From: Gallaecimonas kandeliae
GTDB lineage: Bacteria > Pseudomonadota > Gammaproteobacteria > Enterobacterales > Gallaecimonadaceae
Length of the DNA: 64,000 bases
Direction of reading: 5' to 3'
NCBI RefSeq assembly: GCF_030450055.1
Contig: NZ_CP118480.1
Coordinates: 3,037,501 to 3,101,500, forward strand
Translations under genes and position numbers: made by a program
Notes under the pieces: generated by a model
What the model saw: the letters and a program-made list of their open reading frames with translations, nothing else
Databases searched by the model: none
Told to the model about the DNA's origin: nothing
Shown: piece after piece, positions 35,985 through 44,494 of the stretch
How positions within the stretch are numbered: position 1 is the first letter of the stretch
Layout: the number at the start of each line of letters is the position of its first letter

Positions 35985-38234
35985 CTAGCGCCCCGCCCTT
36001 AACCAATGGCCGAAACCGGCCTGACTCAGCGGCTCGTGGAGCTGCCAGCAAAGCTGGTCGGCATCCTGGCAGGCCAGCAGCCCATCCTTCAGCGCAGACA
36101 GCTCTTTGAGGGACAATTTCTTCAGCAGATGCTTAGCCCTGGCCACCTGGCTGGCGTTCATGGACAGCTGCCGGTAACCCAGGGCCAGCAGCAACGCTAT
36201 GCCCATCACCTCTCCGGCCAGTTCGCCGCACACCGAGACAGGCAACCCCAGAGCAGCGCAATCGCGCTGGATCTGGGCAAGGGCCTGGACCACGGCGGGA
36301 TGGAAAGAGTTGAACAGGTCCGCCACCCTGGGGTTGTTCCTGTCCACCGCCAAGAGGTACTGGGTCAGGTCATTACTGCCCACAGACACGAACTGCACCC
36401 TGTCCGCCAGAGACGGCAGCAGGTAAAGGGCGGCAGGGACCTCCACCATCACCCCCACCTTGGGCAAGGGGAAGTCCCCCAGCACTTCACAGAGTTCGTG
36501 ATGGGCCTGGCGCATCAGCCGCAAGGCCTCGTCTACCTCGGCGACGGAAGACACCATGGGCAGCAGGATCTGCAGGTTGCCGTGTTGCTGGTGAGCCCGC
36601 AGCATGGCCTTGAGCTGGATGAGAAAGATGTCCGGCTGATCCAGGGTGATGCGGATGCCGCGCCAGCCGAGGAAGGGGTTGTCTTCCGCTATCGGCAAGT
36701 ACGGCAGCGGCTTGTCACCGCCCACGTCCAGGGTGCGCAAGGTCACCGGCTGGTTGGGATAGCGGGACAGCACATGGCCATAGAGCCGGAACTGTTCTTC
36801 TTCGCCTGGGAAGCGGTTGGCCAGCATGAAGGGGACTTCGGTGCGGTAGAGGCCGACACCGTCGGCCCCCTGCCCCGCCGCTACGTCGGTGTCGGCGGAC
36901 AGGCCGGCGTTGATGTATAGCCGCACCCGCTGCCCGTCCAAGGTGACAGCCGGCCCCTGGGCACTGGCCAGGATATCCTGGGAAATGGCCGCTTCTTCAC
37001 TGACGAGCCGGCGGTATTCCCGCTCAAGGGCTGGTTCGGGGTCGATGAAGCAACGCCCCGTATAACCGTCGATGACCAGGCGCCGCCCCGGCAGGGCCGA
37101 CAGCGGCAAGGCGCTGACCCCCAACACGGCGGGTATGCCCAAAGCCCTGGCCAGTATGGCAGCGTGGGAGTGGCCGGAACCGCGGCGGGAGACGATGCCC
37201 TTGAGCTGCTCCCTCGGCACTTCCGCCAGCATGGTGGCCGTCACTTCGTCAGCCACCAGTATGATGTCGCCTTCCGGCCTGGCCTTGTTCATCTGGGCGG
37301 CGCCAAGGGCTTGGAGCAGCCTCAGGCCCACGTCCTTGAGATCGGCGGCACGCTCCTTGAGGTAGCTGTCCTCCATGGCATTGAAGCGATCCACCGCCTC
37401 TTCCACCACGGCCTTGAGCGCCCATTCGGCACTAAGGCCGGTGCCGATCAGGCTACGTACCGGATCACCCAGGCTGGCCGGAGACAGCAGCTGCACATAG
37501 AGTTCAAAAATGGTCTGGGTCTGGGCCGGTAGATCGAAGCGCCTGGCAAGGGCCCGCAGGCTTTCCTGGGTACTGGAAACCGCTTCGTCGAAGCGGCGCA
37601 GCTCTGCGGCGACCTCAATGCCCGTCGCCTCGGGCAGATCCTCGAAGGTCATGGAAGGGATCCGCACCAGGCAGGCCCCCAGGGCGATGCCCGGCGCCCC
37701 CGCCTGGCCGGTGGCGGAGCGCTTCCAGCCGGTCTGAGCCCGCAGCAGGCGGGTCCGTTCCTCGACATTGGCCAGGGCCGGCGCCAACTGGTTGGCCAGG
37801 GTCACCAGGCAGGCCTCTTCCTCACTGTCGAAGATGCGGGCATCCCGCTGCTGTATGGTCAATACCCCCAGCACCCGGCGCCGGTAGATGATGGGCACGC
37901 CGAGGAAGGACTGGAACAGTTCCTCGTTCAGCACTTCGATCAGCTTGAAGTTGGGGTGATCCTGGGCGGCCGCCAGGTTGATGGGTTCTTCCTTGGTGGC
38001 CACCAACCCCACCAGGCCTTCCTGGTAAGAAAGGGTGCAGAGGGTGCCTGGCGGCAGGGTCAGGCCCTGGGTCGCCACCAGTTGCAGCAATGACTGGTCC
38101 GCATCCGCCAGGTAGACGGAGCAGACCTCGGTGTTCATCAGTTCACAGATGGCCCCGACCAGCCAGCTTACCGCCTGGTCCAGCGAGGCGGCGCTGTTGA
38201 CCTGTTGGACGATCCGCTGCAGTCGGGTAAGCAT
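35985..38234 (-). CDS. ptsP: Phosphoenolpyruvate-protein phosphotransferase PtsP (EI-Ntr)
   Basis: 749 residues. First component of the nitrogen PTS, phosphorylating NPr from PEP. An N-terminal GAF domain (residues about 1-165; QLVATQGLTLPPGTLCTLSYQEGLVGLVA) is followed by an enzyme I module. The phosphorylated histidine is in RRGSGHSHAAILARALGIPAV. The PEP-binding barrel shows YRTEVPFM, TLRTLDVGGDKPLPYL and VSVGSNDLTQYLLAVDRNN. The start ATG overlaps the rppH stop by 1 bp, as in E. coli where rppH and ptsP are co-transcribed. Confidence 0.97.
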   Translation of the reverse strand: MLTRLQRIVQQVNSAASLDQAVSWLVGAICELMNTEVCSVYLADADQSLLQLVATQGLTLPPGTLCTLSYQEGLVGLVATKEEPINLAAAQDHPNFKLIEVLNEELFQSFLGVPIIYRRRVLGVLTIQQRDARIFDSEEEACLVTLANQLAPALANVEERTRLLRAQTGWKRSATGQAGAPGIALGACLVRIPSMTFEDLPEATGIEVAAELRRFDEAVSSTQESLRALARRFDLPAQTQTIFELYVQLLSPASLGDPVRSLIGTGLSAEWALKAVVEEAVDRFNAMEDSYLKERAADLKDVGLRLLQALGAAQMNKARPEGDIILVADEVTATMLAEVPREQLKGIVSRRGSGHSHAAILARALGIPAVLGVSALPLSALPGRRLVIDGYTGRCFIDPEPALEREYRRLVSEEAAISQDILASAQGPAVTLDGQRVRLYINAGLSADTDVAAGQGADGVGLYRTEVPFMLANRFPGEEEQFRLYGHVLSRYPNQPVTLRTLDVGGDKPLPYLPIAEDNPFLGWRGIRITLDQPDIFLIQLKAMLRAHQQHGNLQILLPMVSSVAEVDEALRLMRQAHHELCEVLGDFPLPKVGVMVEVPAALYLLPSLADRVQFVSVGSNDLTQYLLAVDRNNPRVADLFNSFHPAVVQALAQIQRDCAALGLPVSVCGELAGEVMGIALLLALGYRQLSMNASQVARAKHLLKKLSLKELSALKDGLLACQDADQLCWQLHEPLSQAGFGHWLRAGR

Positions 38235-38734
38235 CAGGCTCGCCTTCTGTCGTTGCGGGCAAAGGGCATGGCCAGGGAGGCGAACTCCTTCATGACCCGC
38301 CGGTACACATCCCGCTTGAAGGACACCACCTGGCGTACGGGATACCAGTAAGAAACCCAGCGCCAGTCGTCAAATTCCGGGTGGCCTGTGGCCCCCAGGT
38401 TGACCGCCGATTCGGGCGAAGTGAGTTGCAGCAGGAACCATTTCTGTTTCTGGCCTATGCAGACCGGGGCCTGTTCCTTGCGGACCATGCGTTTGGGCAG
38501 CCTGTAACGCAGCCAGTGGCGGGACACGGCCAGGATCTTGACATCCTTGCGCTTGAGTCCCACTTCCTCCCAAAGCTCCCTGTACATGGCCTGCTCGGCC
38601 GACTCCCCGTCGTTGATACCGCCTTGGGGGAATTGCCAGGAATGTTGTCCCCGGCGCCTGGCCCAGAGCACCTGGCCCTGCTGGTTGCAAATCACTATGC
38701 CGACATTTGGACGAAAACCGTCGTTATCGATCAT
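38234..38734 (-). CDS. rppH: RNA pyrophosphohydrolase RppH (NudH)
   Basis: 166-residue Nudix hydrolase that removes pyrophosphate from the 5' end of mRNAs and so starts RNase E-dependent decay. The Nudix box is [22 protein letters not shown], with N-terminal [22 protein letters not shown] and central GQKQKWFLL. Very similar to E. coli RppH. First gene of the rppH-ptsP unit and divergent from mutH across a long non-coding gap. Confidence 0.97.
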   Translation of the reverse strand: MIDNDGFRPNVGIVICNQQGQVLWARRRGQHSWQFPQGGINDGESAEQAMYRELWEEVGLKRKDVKILAVSRHWLRYRLPKRMVRKEQAPVCIGQKQKWFLLQLTSPESAVNLGATGHPEFDDWRWVSYWYPVRQVVSFKRDVYRRVMKEFASLAMPFARNDRRRA

Positions 38735-38847
38735 GCCAGCCTCAAAAAAGCATTATTGCCTGGATTGTTCCATAGATAGGTTTGCCCAGCAAAGGAATTA
38801 GCGGCCCCTGGCGCAGGTGCTTGGAAAACTGCCTGAATAACGCCAGG

Positions 38848-39307
38848 TTATCCACAGATAGCCGCCCGGTTCCATTCACATAATCTGTGGACAAGGTTGT
38901 GTGTAAACTGGTGAATTTTCACAATCAGGCCGGACCAGGCGGGCAGCCGAATTTTTGACTACCGACCCAAGAGAAAGTAACTAAATAAAAAACAAGGGAA
39001 TTAAACTTCGATCGCAGCAAAGATCCTGGATTGACAGCGGATCCGGATCTGATCCTCCAGCTCATTTCGCTGTGGATGTCTCTCCCAGTACAGGAGTTAA
39101 TCAATATGAAAAAATCCACAGCACAGAACGATTTTTTACACAGCCTCGAGTCAGCCATCAGCAGCTGAAAGCACTTATCCCAGAATTTTGTGCATGAGGG
39201 TGTGGATAGAGTGCCAGAAATCACTGAACAGTGGCACCGAACGCCTTCCAAAATGCAACAAATACTATCTATATCAATAGGTAACGATCATTATGTGCTG
39301 TGCATAA
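38848..39307. promoter_or_regulatory. Putative DARS2 (DnaA-reactivating sequence) between rppH and mutH
   Basis: The 639-bp gap 38735-39373 holds no credible gene but many DnaA boxes (TTATnCACA). Perfect: TTATCCACA at 38848-38856 (plus) and TGTGCATAA at 39299-39307 (minus). One mismatch: TGTGGACAA 38886-38894 (minus), TGTGTGTAA 38898-38906 (minus), TTTTACACA 39134-39142 (plus), TGTGCATGA 39189-39197 (minus), TGTGGATAG 39201-39209 (minus). The first three form a core of one forward and two reverse boxes, the latter 4 bp apart. Five GATC sites crowd around 39009-39055. An IHF-like TATCAA-N4-TAA lies near 39272. E. coli DARS2, which turns ADP-DnaA into ATP-DnaA, lies in this same rppH(nudH)-mutH gap. 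Promoters of both flanking genes must also be in this region. Confidence 0.7.
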
Positions 39308-39373
39308 GCCTTTCCCGAGGCTTTGCGCAACTTCTATACAGCCTGTGGCTGGCAAAGCCGGTAGAATGGTGCC

Positions 39374-40063
39374 ATGACCAGACCCCAGGCGCACAGCGCC
39401 CCTCCCGACAGCCTAGACGAGCTGATGGCCAGAGCCGGCAGCCTGGCCGGTTACAACCTGGGCCAGCTGGGCGAATTGGCCGGCCTGCCTGCCCCCCAGG
39501 ACCTCAAACGTGAAAAGGGCTGGATGGGGATGCTGCTGGAGACCCTGCTTGGTGCCAAGGCCGGTTCCAAACCCGAGCCCGACTTCCCCCACCTGGGGGT
39601 GGAGCTCAAGACACTGCCGGTAGACAGGCACGGCAAGCCCCTGGAAAGTACCTTCGTGTCGGTGGCGCCCCTGGAAGGCTGGCAGGGCGTCAGCTGGGAG
39701 CGCAGCCATGTGCGTCAGAAGCTGGCCTGCGTGTTGTGGATACCGATACTGGCGGAGCGCCTGCTACCGCCTGCGGAGCGGATCATCGCAGCGCCCTTCC
39801 TCTGGCAGCCCGACGCTTCACAACAAGCGGTGCTGCGCAGCGACTGGGAAGAGCTGGTGGAACTGCTGGCCCTGGGTCGCTTCAGCGAGATCAACGCCTA
39901 CCGCGGCCAGTACCTGCAGCTACGCCCCAAAGCTGCCCATGGCGGCGTCAAGGTCAGCGCCATGGATGAAAATGGCCAGCAAGTGGCCGTCCAACCCAAG
40001 GGCTTTTACCTGCGCAGCAGTTTTACCCGCCAGCTTCTTCAGAGGGCTTTTGACTTGGCCTAA
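39374..40063 (+). CDS. mutH: DNA mismatch repair endonuclease MutH
   Basis: Nicks the unmethylated strand at hemimethylated GATC in Dam-directed mismatch repair. 229 residues, same length as E. coli MutH. The catalytic triad D70, E77 and K79 is in DFPHLGVELKTL at the same numbering. Other blocks: DLKREKGWMGMLLE, and near the C-terminus GFYLRSSFTRQLL. Together with the mutL gene at 55-57 kb it implies a Dam methylase elsewhere in the genome. Confidence 0.97.
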   Translation: MTRPQAHSAPPDSLDELMARAGSLAGYNLGQLGELAGLPAPQDLKREKGWMGMLLETLLGAKAGSKPEPDFPHLGVELKTLPVDRHGKPLESTFVSVAPLEGWQGVSWERSHVRQKLACVLWIPILAERLLPPAERIIAAPFLWQPDASQQAVLRSDWEELVELLALGRFSEINAYRGQYLQLRPKAAHGGVKVSAMDENGQQVAVQPKGFYLRSSFTRQLLQRAFDLA

Positions 40064-40085
40064 AACTTTATTGATAATCATTATC
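40050..40085 (+). promoter_or_regulatory. Promoter overlapped by a strong Fur box
   Basis: The -35 TTGACT (40050-40055) and -10 GATAAT (40073-40078) have a 17-bp spacer. A Fur site at 40067-40085 (TTTATTGATAATCATTATC) matches 16 of 19 positions of the consensus GATAATGATAATCATTATC and covers the -10 and the expected start point. Repression by Fe-Fur is therefore expected. Confidence 0.85.
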
Positions 40086-40103
40086 AACAAAGGGAGGCCA
40101 ACC

Positions 40104-40304
40104 ATGTTGTTGCCGACAGGACTAAGGATGGGATTGTTGCCGCTGTTGGCTCTGGCCTGGTGGCCGGTTCATGGCAGCAACACCTGGTTGGCCCACGGCT
40201 TCTTCGCCATGGCCTTGCTGTTCCTGGCTTTCCCCCCGGTTCTGGCCCTGCGCATCGGCCTGCCGATCCTCTGTTTGTGCACAGTCTTGACCTGGATCCC
40301 CTGA
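40104..40304 (+). CDS. Fur-controlled 66-residue membrane protein
   Basis: Starts at ATG 40104 with AGGGAGG eight bases upstream, 40 bp after the mutH stop, directly behind the Fur-covered promoter. Two hydrophobic segments are seen (residues about 8-24, LRMGLLPLLALAWWPV, and 30-62, AHGFFAMALLFLAFPPVLALR, then IGLPILCLCTVLTWIP), joined by a short loop HGSNTW. I do not recognise the family. Its regulation suggests a role in iron starvation, for example as a small partner of a transporter or in the inner membrane, but nothing in the sequence shows which. The neighbouring genes mutH and the oxidoreductase give no clue. Confidence 0.75.
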   Translation: MLLPTGLRMGLLPLLALAWWPVHGSNTWLAHGFFAMALLFLAFPPVLALRIGLPILCLCTVLTWIP

Positions 40305-40364
40305 CAGCACTGTTAAAGGGCGTTATGCTGACTTTACAAGCTCCCAGGCAGTCAAGAGGTTGAT

Positions 40365-41354
40365 ATGAGTCATATCGCCATCATCGGCGCCGGGTTGTGT
40401 GGCATCACCGCAGCCCGGATCTTGCAGGGACAAGGACTGACCCCCACCATATTCGAGAAGAGTAAGGGCACGGGCGGGCGCATGAGCAGCCGCCGCAGCC
40501 AATGGGGAAGTTTCGACTTGGGAGCTCAGTATTTTACTGCCCGCCAACCCCGCTTTATCGATGAACTGGGTAACTGGATAGCCCAGGGTATCGCCAGTGA
40601 ATGGCAGGTCACCCCCTACCAACTCTCCGGGGCCAGCATGCTCCACACCCAGGACGTGGTGCAGCGTTATGTGGGCCGCCCCCACATGAGCGCCATCACC
40701 CGTTACCTGGCCGGCAACCTGGATGTGCACTTCGAGACCACCATCTGTGGTTGCCACCGGCGGGAAGATCAGTGGTGGCTGGAAGACGTCCAAGGCCAGG
40801 CCCATGGCCCCTTCGACGGTCTGCTGGTCACCACGCCGGCTCCCCAGGCGGTCCCGCTGATCAGCGCCAGCCCCCGGCTGGCCATGCTGGCCCGCAAAGT
40901 CAGGATGGAACCCTGCTGGGCCGTGGGCCTGGTCTTTTCCCAGCCGTTGGACACCCCGGTCAAGGCCGCCCTCGTGGAGAGCGAATCCATCCAATGGCTG
41001 GCCCTGGACTCTGACAAACCCGGCCGGCTGCCCAATCCCCAGCGCTGGGTGATCCATGCCACCAGCGATTGGAGCGCCCGCAATATAGAGCGTCCACCAG
41101 AAGAAGTGATAAGCGAGTTGAAGGAGCACTTCTTTGAACTACTGGAACTGCCCGACCAGCAGCCGGATGAAAGCCTAGCTCACCGTTGGCGCTTTGCCCG
41201 CTGTAGCCAGGATGGGGTCCTGGGCTTCGACGAACCCCTCAAGTTGGGGGCGGGAGGGGATTGGAGCCACGGCTCCCGAGTGGAAGGCGCCTGGCTGGCA
41301 GGCCAGGAACTGGCAGAGCGGATGTTAAGAGCCCTGCACAAGGGTGACATCTAG
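40365..41354 (+). CDS. FAD-dependent amine oxidase-like (renalase-type) oxidoreductase
   Basis: 329 residues. The N-terminal Rossmann fingerprint is IAIIGAGLCGITAARIL (GxGxxG) followed by the acidic position in PTIFEKSKGTGGRMSS, and the flavin-contact motif FDLGAQYFTAR, as in renalase and related NAD(P)-binding amine oxidases. The C-terminal FAD-binding end is GDWSHGSRVEGAWLAGQELAERM. Substrate unknown. It lies 60 bp behind the Fur-regulated small gene on the same strand, so it could share its transcript, although no terminator or promoter stands out between them. Shares a strong terminator with rplI. Confidence 0.82.
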   Translation: MSHIAIIGAGLCGITAARILQGQGLTPTIFEKSKGTGGRMSSRRSQWGSFDLGAQYFTARQPRFIDELGNWIAQGIASEWQVTPYQLSGASMLHTQDVVQRYVGRPHMSAITRYLAGNLDVHFETTICGCHRREDQWWLEDVQGQAHGPFDGLLVTTPAPQAVPLISASPRLAMLARKVRMEPCWAVGLVFSQPLDTPVKAALVESESIQWLALDSDKPGRLPNPQRWVIHATSDWSARNIERPPEEVISELKEHFFELLELPDQQPDESLAHRWRFARCSQDGVLGFDEPLKLGAGGDWSHGSRVEGAWLAGQELAERMLRALHKGDI

Positions 41355-41369
41355 CCATCAAGAGCGCAT

Positions 41370-41397
41370 AAAAAAGCCGCCCAGAGGCGGCTTTTTT
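41370..41397. terminator. Bidirectional terminator between the oxidoreductase gene and rplI
   Basis: AAAAAAGCCGCC and GGCGGCTTTTTT pair around CAGA, with T-tracts in both directions. Confidence 0.92.
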
Positions 41398-41411
41398 CGT
41401 GGCTTGGAAGC

Positions 41412-41864
41412 TTAGGCTTCGGCAACCACAACCACCTTGATGGTGGCGAACACGTCGCTGTGCAGTTGCAGTTCGACTTCGAACTCGCCGGTGGTGCGCA
41501 GGGCGCCTTCGGGCAGTTTGACTTCGGACTTGGCAACGGCAACGCCTTTGGCGCTGATGGCGTCGGCGATGTCACGGGTACCGATGGAACCGAACAGTTT
41601 GCCTTCGTCACCGGCTTTGGAAGCGATTTCAACGCTTTCCAGGGCCTTCACCTGCTCGGCACGAGCTTCGGCAGCAGCCAGCACTTCGGCCAGCTTGGCT
41701 TCCAGCTCGGCGCGGCGGGCTTCGAAGTGAGCAACGTTGTCGCGGGTAGCCATTACAGCTTTGCCCTGCGGGATCAGGAAGTTACGAGCGTAACCAGCTT
41801 TAACTTTGACTTGATCACCCAGGCTGCCCAGGTTAGCGATCTTGTCCAACAGAATGACGTTCAT
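41412..41864 (-). CDS. rplI: 50S ribosomal protein L9
   Basis: 150 residues. The N-terminal RNA-binding domain [36 protein letters not shown] is followed by the long connecting helix ([30 protein letters not shown]) and a C-terminal domain. Last gene of the rpsF-priB-rpsR-rplI operon, 35 bp after rpsR. Confidence 0.98.
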   Translation of the reverse strand: MNVILLDKIANLGSLGDQVKVKAGYARNFLIPQGKAVMATRDNVAHFEARRAELEAKLAEVLAAAEARAEQVKALESVEIASKAGDEGKLFGSIGTRDIADAISAKGVAVAKSEVKLPEGALRTTGEFEVELQLHSDVFATIKVVVVAEA

Positions 41865-41899
41865 TGACGATTCCTCTCAACTCTTTCCCAGGACGGACC

Positions 41900-42139
<240 letters not shown>

Positions 42140-42448
42140 CTAATTCAACAATTCGATGTGCTGGGCATGCAGTACCGTTTTTGCCAGGCCGTCTCGGCCC
42201 ATATGGCTGACCAGAAAACCGGTCACGGTCACGGCAGACCCCATCTGTAGTTCCCGGGTTTGATGGTTCAGGCTGTCCCCACTGGCGACGACGGCGATAC
42301 GCAGTCTTGCCTGCCTGGCCATATTGGCCTCGTCCTGTGTGGAGACATGCTCCAGCCAGAACTGGCAGTGGGGGATACCAGCTGGGCTCTTGCTGCGCCT
42401 AGGCGCTTTGGCAAGGTGCCCGTCTATCTGTACCCGGTTACGTTGCAC
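42140..42448 (-). CDS. priB: Primosomal replication protein PriB
   Basis: 102-residue single-stranded DNA-binding OB-fold protein of the PriA-dependent replication restart pathway. GTG start. The SPAGIPHCQFWLEHVSTQDEA block and TVTGFLVSHMGRDGLAKTVLHAQHIELL match PriB of E. coli. Its position between rpsF and rpsR is specific to PriB-containing beta- and gammaproteobacteria. Confidence 0.94.
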   Translation of the reverse strand: MQRNRVQIDGHLAKAPRRSKSPAGIPHCQFWLEHVSTQDEANMARQARLRIAVVASGDSLNHQTRELQMGSAVTVTGFLVSHMGRDGLAKTVLHAQHIELLN

Positions 42449-42453
42449 TTGCC

Positions 42454-42840
42454 TTACTCGGCGCTGGCCTCTTCGGCATCAACGCTTTCTTCGCGCTCGT
42501 CGCGACGCTCACGGCGCTCTTCCTTGGCCTTGGCCATGGGAGAAGCTTCGGTAACGGCGTGCTTGGTGCGCATGATGGCGTGACGCAGGATGGCGTCGTT
42601 GAAGCGGAAAGTGTTTTCCAGCTCGTCGACAACTTCCTGGCTGGTCTCTACGTTCAGCAGAACGTAGTGAGCCTTGTGCAGCTTGTTGATCGGGTAAGCC
42701 AATTGACGGCGGCCCCAGTCTTCCAGGCGAGTCACTTCACCACCGGCGTTTTTGATGACGCCAGTGTAGCGCTCGATCATGCCCGGAACCTGCTCGCTTT
42801 GATCAGGGTGAACCATGATCACGATTTCGTAATGACGCAT
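42454..42840 (-). CDS. rpsF: 30S ribosomal protein S6
   Basis: 128 residues: [27 protein letters not shown], then [30 protein letters not shown] and a glutamate-rich C-terminal tail ([23 protein letters not shown]). The acidic tail is the site of RimK glutamylation in E. coli, although no terminal Glu-Glu is present here. First gene of the operon, 98 bp downstream of a good promoter. Confidence 0.98.
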   Translation of the reverse strand: MRHYEIVIMVHPDQSEQVPGMIERYTGVIKNAGGEVTRLEDWGRRQLAYPINKLHKAHYVLLNVETSQEVVDELENTFRFNDAILRHAIMRTKHAVTEASPMAKAKEERRERRDEREESVDAEEASAE

Positions 42841-42937
42841 GATTGCTCCTTACGGGTTAGTAGCCTCAAATCCGGCTCAGTCGTCAACCGGTAGGGAGGC
42901 AAGGAGAAATGGAACTACGACTGATATAAGGGCGCAA

Positions 42938-42966
42938 ATTGTATAGAAAGAGGCCGCTTCAGACAA
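42938..42966 (-). promoter_or_regulatory. Sigma-70 promoter of the rpsF-priB-rpsR-rplI operon
   Basis: On the minus strand TTGTCT (42961-42966) and TACAAT (42938-42943) with a 17-bp spacer. The roughly 90-base leader between it and rpsF (42841-42930) can form a CCGG-TTGACGACTGAG-CCGG hairpin and may be the target of S6:S18 autoregulation, which I cannot confirm by eye. Confidence 0.65.
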
Positions 42967-43023
42967 GGCAGATTTTCAGCCCCTTGGCGGGCTACAATGC
43001 CCAGGCTGATGGGAGGGAGTAAA

Positions 43024-43758
43024 ATGCGTTTTTTGATGTTGGGGCTGCTTTTCTGCTGCCTGCCCAGTTGGGCCCTGGTGCCTCCTTATTACGGTAAATC
43101 CAACAAGGACTACCGCTGGGCCGCCGAGGCCGAGGTGGGGCTGTCTTCCACCCGCGGCAACTCCGAGGTGGAAAGCTACAACAGCCGCCTCAAGGTAGGC
43201 CTGGACACCGACCGCACCCACCAGGAAGCCACCTTCACCTCAAACTATTCCCGCGACGGCCAGACCACCAGCGCCGAGCGCTACAAGCTGGAGTTGCAGT
43301 CCGACGGCAAGTTCTGGCCCAACTATTACGTCTTCCTGCGCGGCTCCCAGCTGTTCGACCGCTTCGGTTCCTACCAGTCGGAAACCACAGTCGCCTCCGG
43401 CCTGGGTACCACCCTGTTCAGCCGCCACTACACCTCGATGAAGTTCGAGATAGGGCCAGGTTACCGGTTGCAAAAGGTGCCAGAAGGCAGCCTGGAGAGC
43501 GACAACCGCGAAGCCATACTGCGCACAGTGCTCAAATACGAACGGCGCATCCACGAGCGAACCCGCTTCAACGCCGGTATCGAGATGGAGACGGGCAGCG
43601 AAAACAGCATAGGCCAGCTGGATGCCTCCTTTACCAACCAGCTGTGGGGCGACCTGGCCCTGAAACTGGGGTTCTACTACCGCTACACCAAGGTGGTAGA
43701 TCCGGACAAGGCCAACTTCGATACCCAGTCCAGCCTCAACCTGCTTTACACCTTCTGA
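43024..43758 (+). CDS. DUF481 outer-membrane protein
   Basis: 244 residues from ATG 43024, which has GGGAGGGAG upstream. The signal peptide is [17 protein letters not shown]. The rest is a small beta-barrel with alternating strands ([31 protein letters not shown], then DYV/YYRYTKV patterns) ending in LNLLYTF, the C-terminal phenylalanine recognised by the BAM complex. The NS-rich motif [10 protein letters not shown] is the DUF481 hallmark. Some relatives are called salt-induced outer-membrane protein YdiY. Convergent with rlmB, overlapping by 13 bp. Confidence 0.85.
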   Translation: MRFLMLGLLFCCLPSWALVPPYYGKSNKDYRWAAEAEVGLSSTRGNSEVESYNSRLKVGLDTDRTHQEATFTSNYSRDGQTTSAERYKLELQSDGKFWPNYYVFLRGSQLFDRFGSYQSETTVASGLGTTLFSRHYTSMKFEIGPGYRLQKVPEGSLESDNREAILRTVLKYERRIHERTRFNAGIEMETGSENSIGQLDASFTNQLWGDLALKLGFYYRYTKVVDPDKANFDTQSSLNLLYTF

Positions 43759-44486
43759 CGCTGGCGGACGATTTCGAAGAGGCAAACGCCTGTGGCTACG
43801 GACACGTTGAGGCTGGACACCAGGCCGGCCATGGGAATGGCCACCAGTTCATCGCAGTGTTCGCGGGTCAGGCGGCGCAGGCCCTTGCCTTCGGCGCCCA
43901 TCACCAGGGCCATGGGGCCTGTGAGTGAGGTGTTGAAGAGCTGCTTGTCGGTTTCACCGGCCGTACCCACTATCCAGATCCCCTGATCCTTCAGCGCCCG
44001 CATAGTCCTGGCCAGGTTGGTGACCACCACCAGCGGCATGGTCTCGGCGGCACCACAGGCCACCTTGCGCACCGTGGCGTTGAGGGTGGCGGAATTGTCC
44101 TTGGGCACTATGACCGCCGTCACCCCGGCAGCGTCGGCGGTACGCAGGCAGGCCCCCAGGTTGTGCGGGTCGGTCACGCCGTCCAGCACCAGTAACAAGG
44201 GCTGCGGGCTTTTCCCCAGAATGTCCGGCAGCTGGTTCTCATTGAAGGCCTTGGCGGCTTTGACTTGCGCCATCACCCCCTGGTGAACGGCCCCTTTGGA
44301 CTTGTCGTCCAGGGTCTTACGGGCAACCCATTCGATGCTGAGCCCCAGGGCTTCGGCTTCGGCCACCACTTCGGCCAGGCGCTGGTCGTGGCGCTCCCGC
44401 GCCACCCAGAGTTTCACCAGGCTTTCCGGCTGGCGGCGCAGGGCCCCATCAACGGCATGAATGCCGAAGATCCAATCCTGACTCAT
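43746..44486 (-). CDS. rlmB: 23S rRNA (guanosine-2251-2'-O)-methyltransferase RlmB
   Basis: SpoU-family methyltransferase, 246 residues. An N-terminal L30e-like RNA-binding domain ([25 protein letters not shown]) precedes the SPOUT knot motifs [48 protein letters not shown] and [23 protein letters not shown]. It follows rnr by 8 bp, as in E. coli. Confidence 0.97.
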   Translation of the reverse strand: MSQDWIFGIHAVDGALRRQPESLVKLWVARERHDQRLAEVVAEAEALGLSIEWVARKTLDDKSKGAVHQGVMAQVKAAKAFNENQLPDILGKSPQPLLLVLDGVTDPHNLGACLRTADAAGVTAVIVPKDNSATLNATVRKVACGAAETMPLVVVTNLARTMRALKDQGIWIVGTAGETDKQLFNTSLTGPMALVMGAEGKGLRRLTREHCDELVAIPMAGLVSSLNVSVATGVCLFEIVRQRQKV

Positions 44487-44494
44487 GATGCCCC

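Noticed and set aside
38735-39373. Chromosomal origin of replication
   Set aside because: DnaA boxes and GATC sites would fit, but the flanks are rppH and mutH, not mnmG/mioC or dnaA/dnaN, and there is no AT-rich array of 13-mers. DARS2 explains the position better.
39190-39513. 107-codon reading frame in the gap before mutH
   Set aside because: It runs into mutH out of frame, lacks a ribosome-binding site and similarity, and lies over the DnaA-box region.
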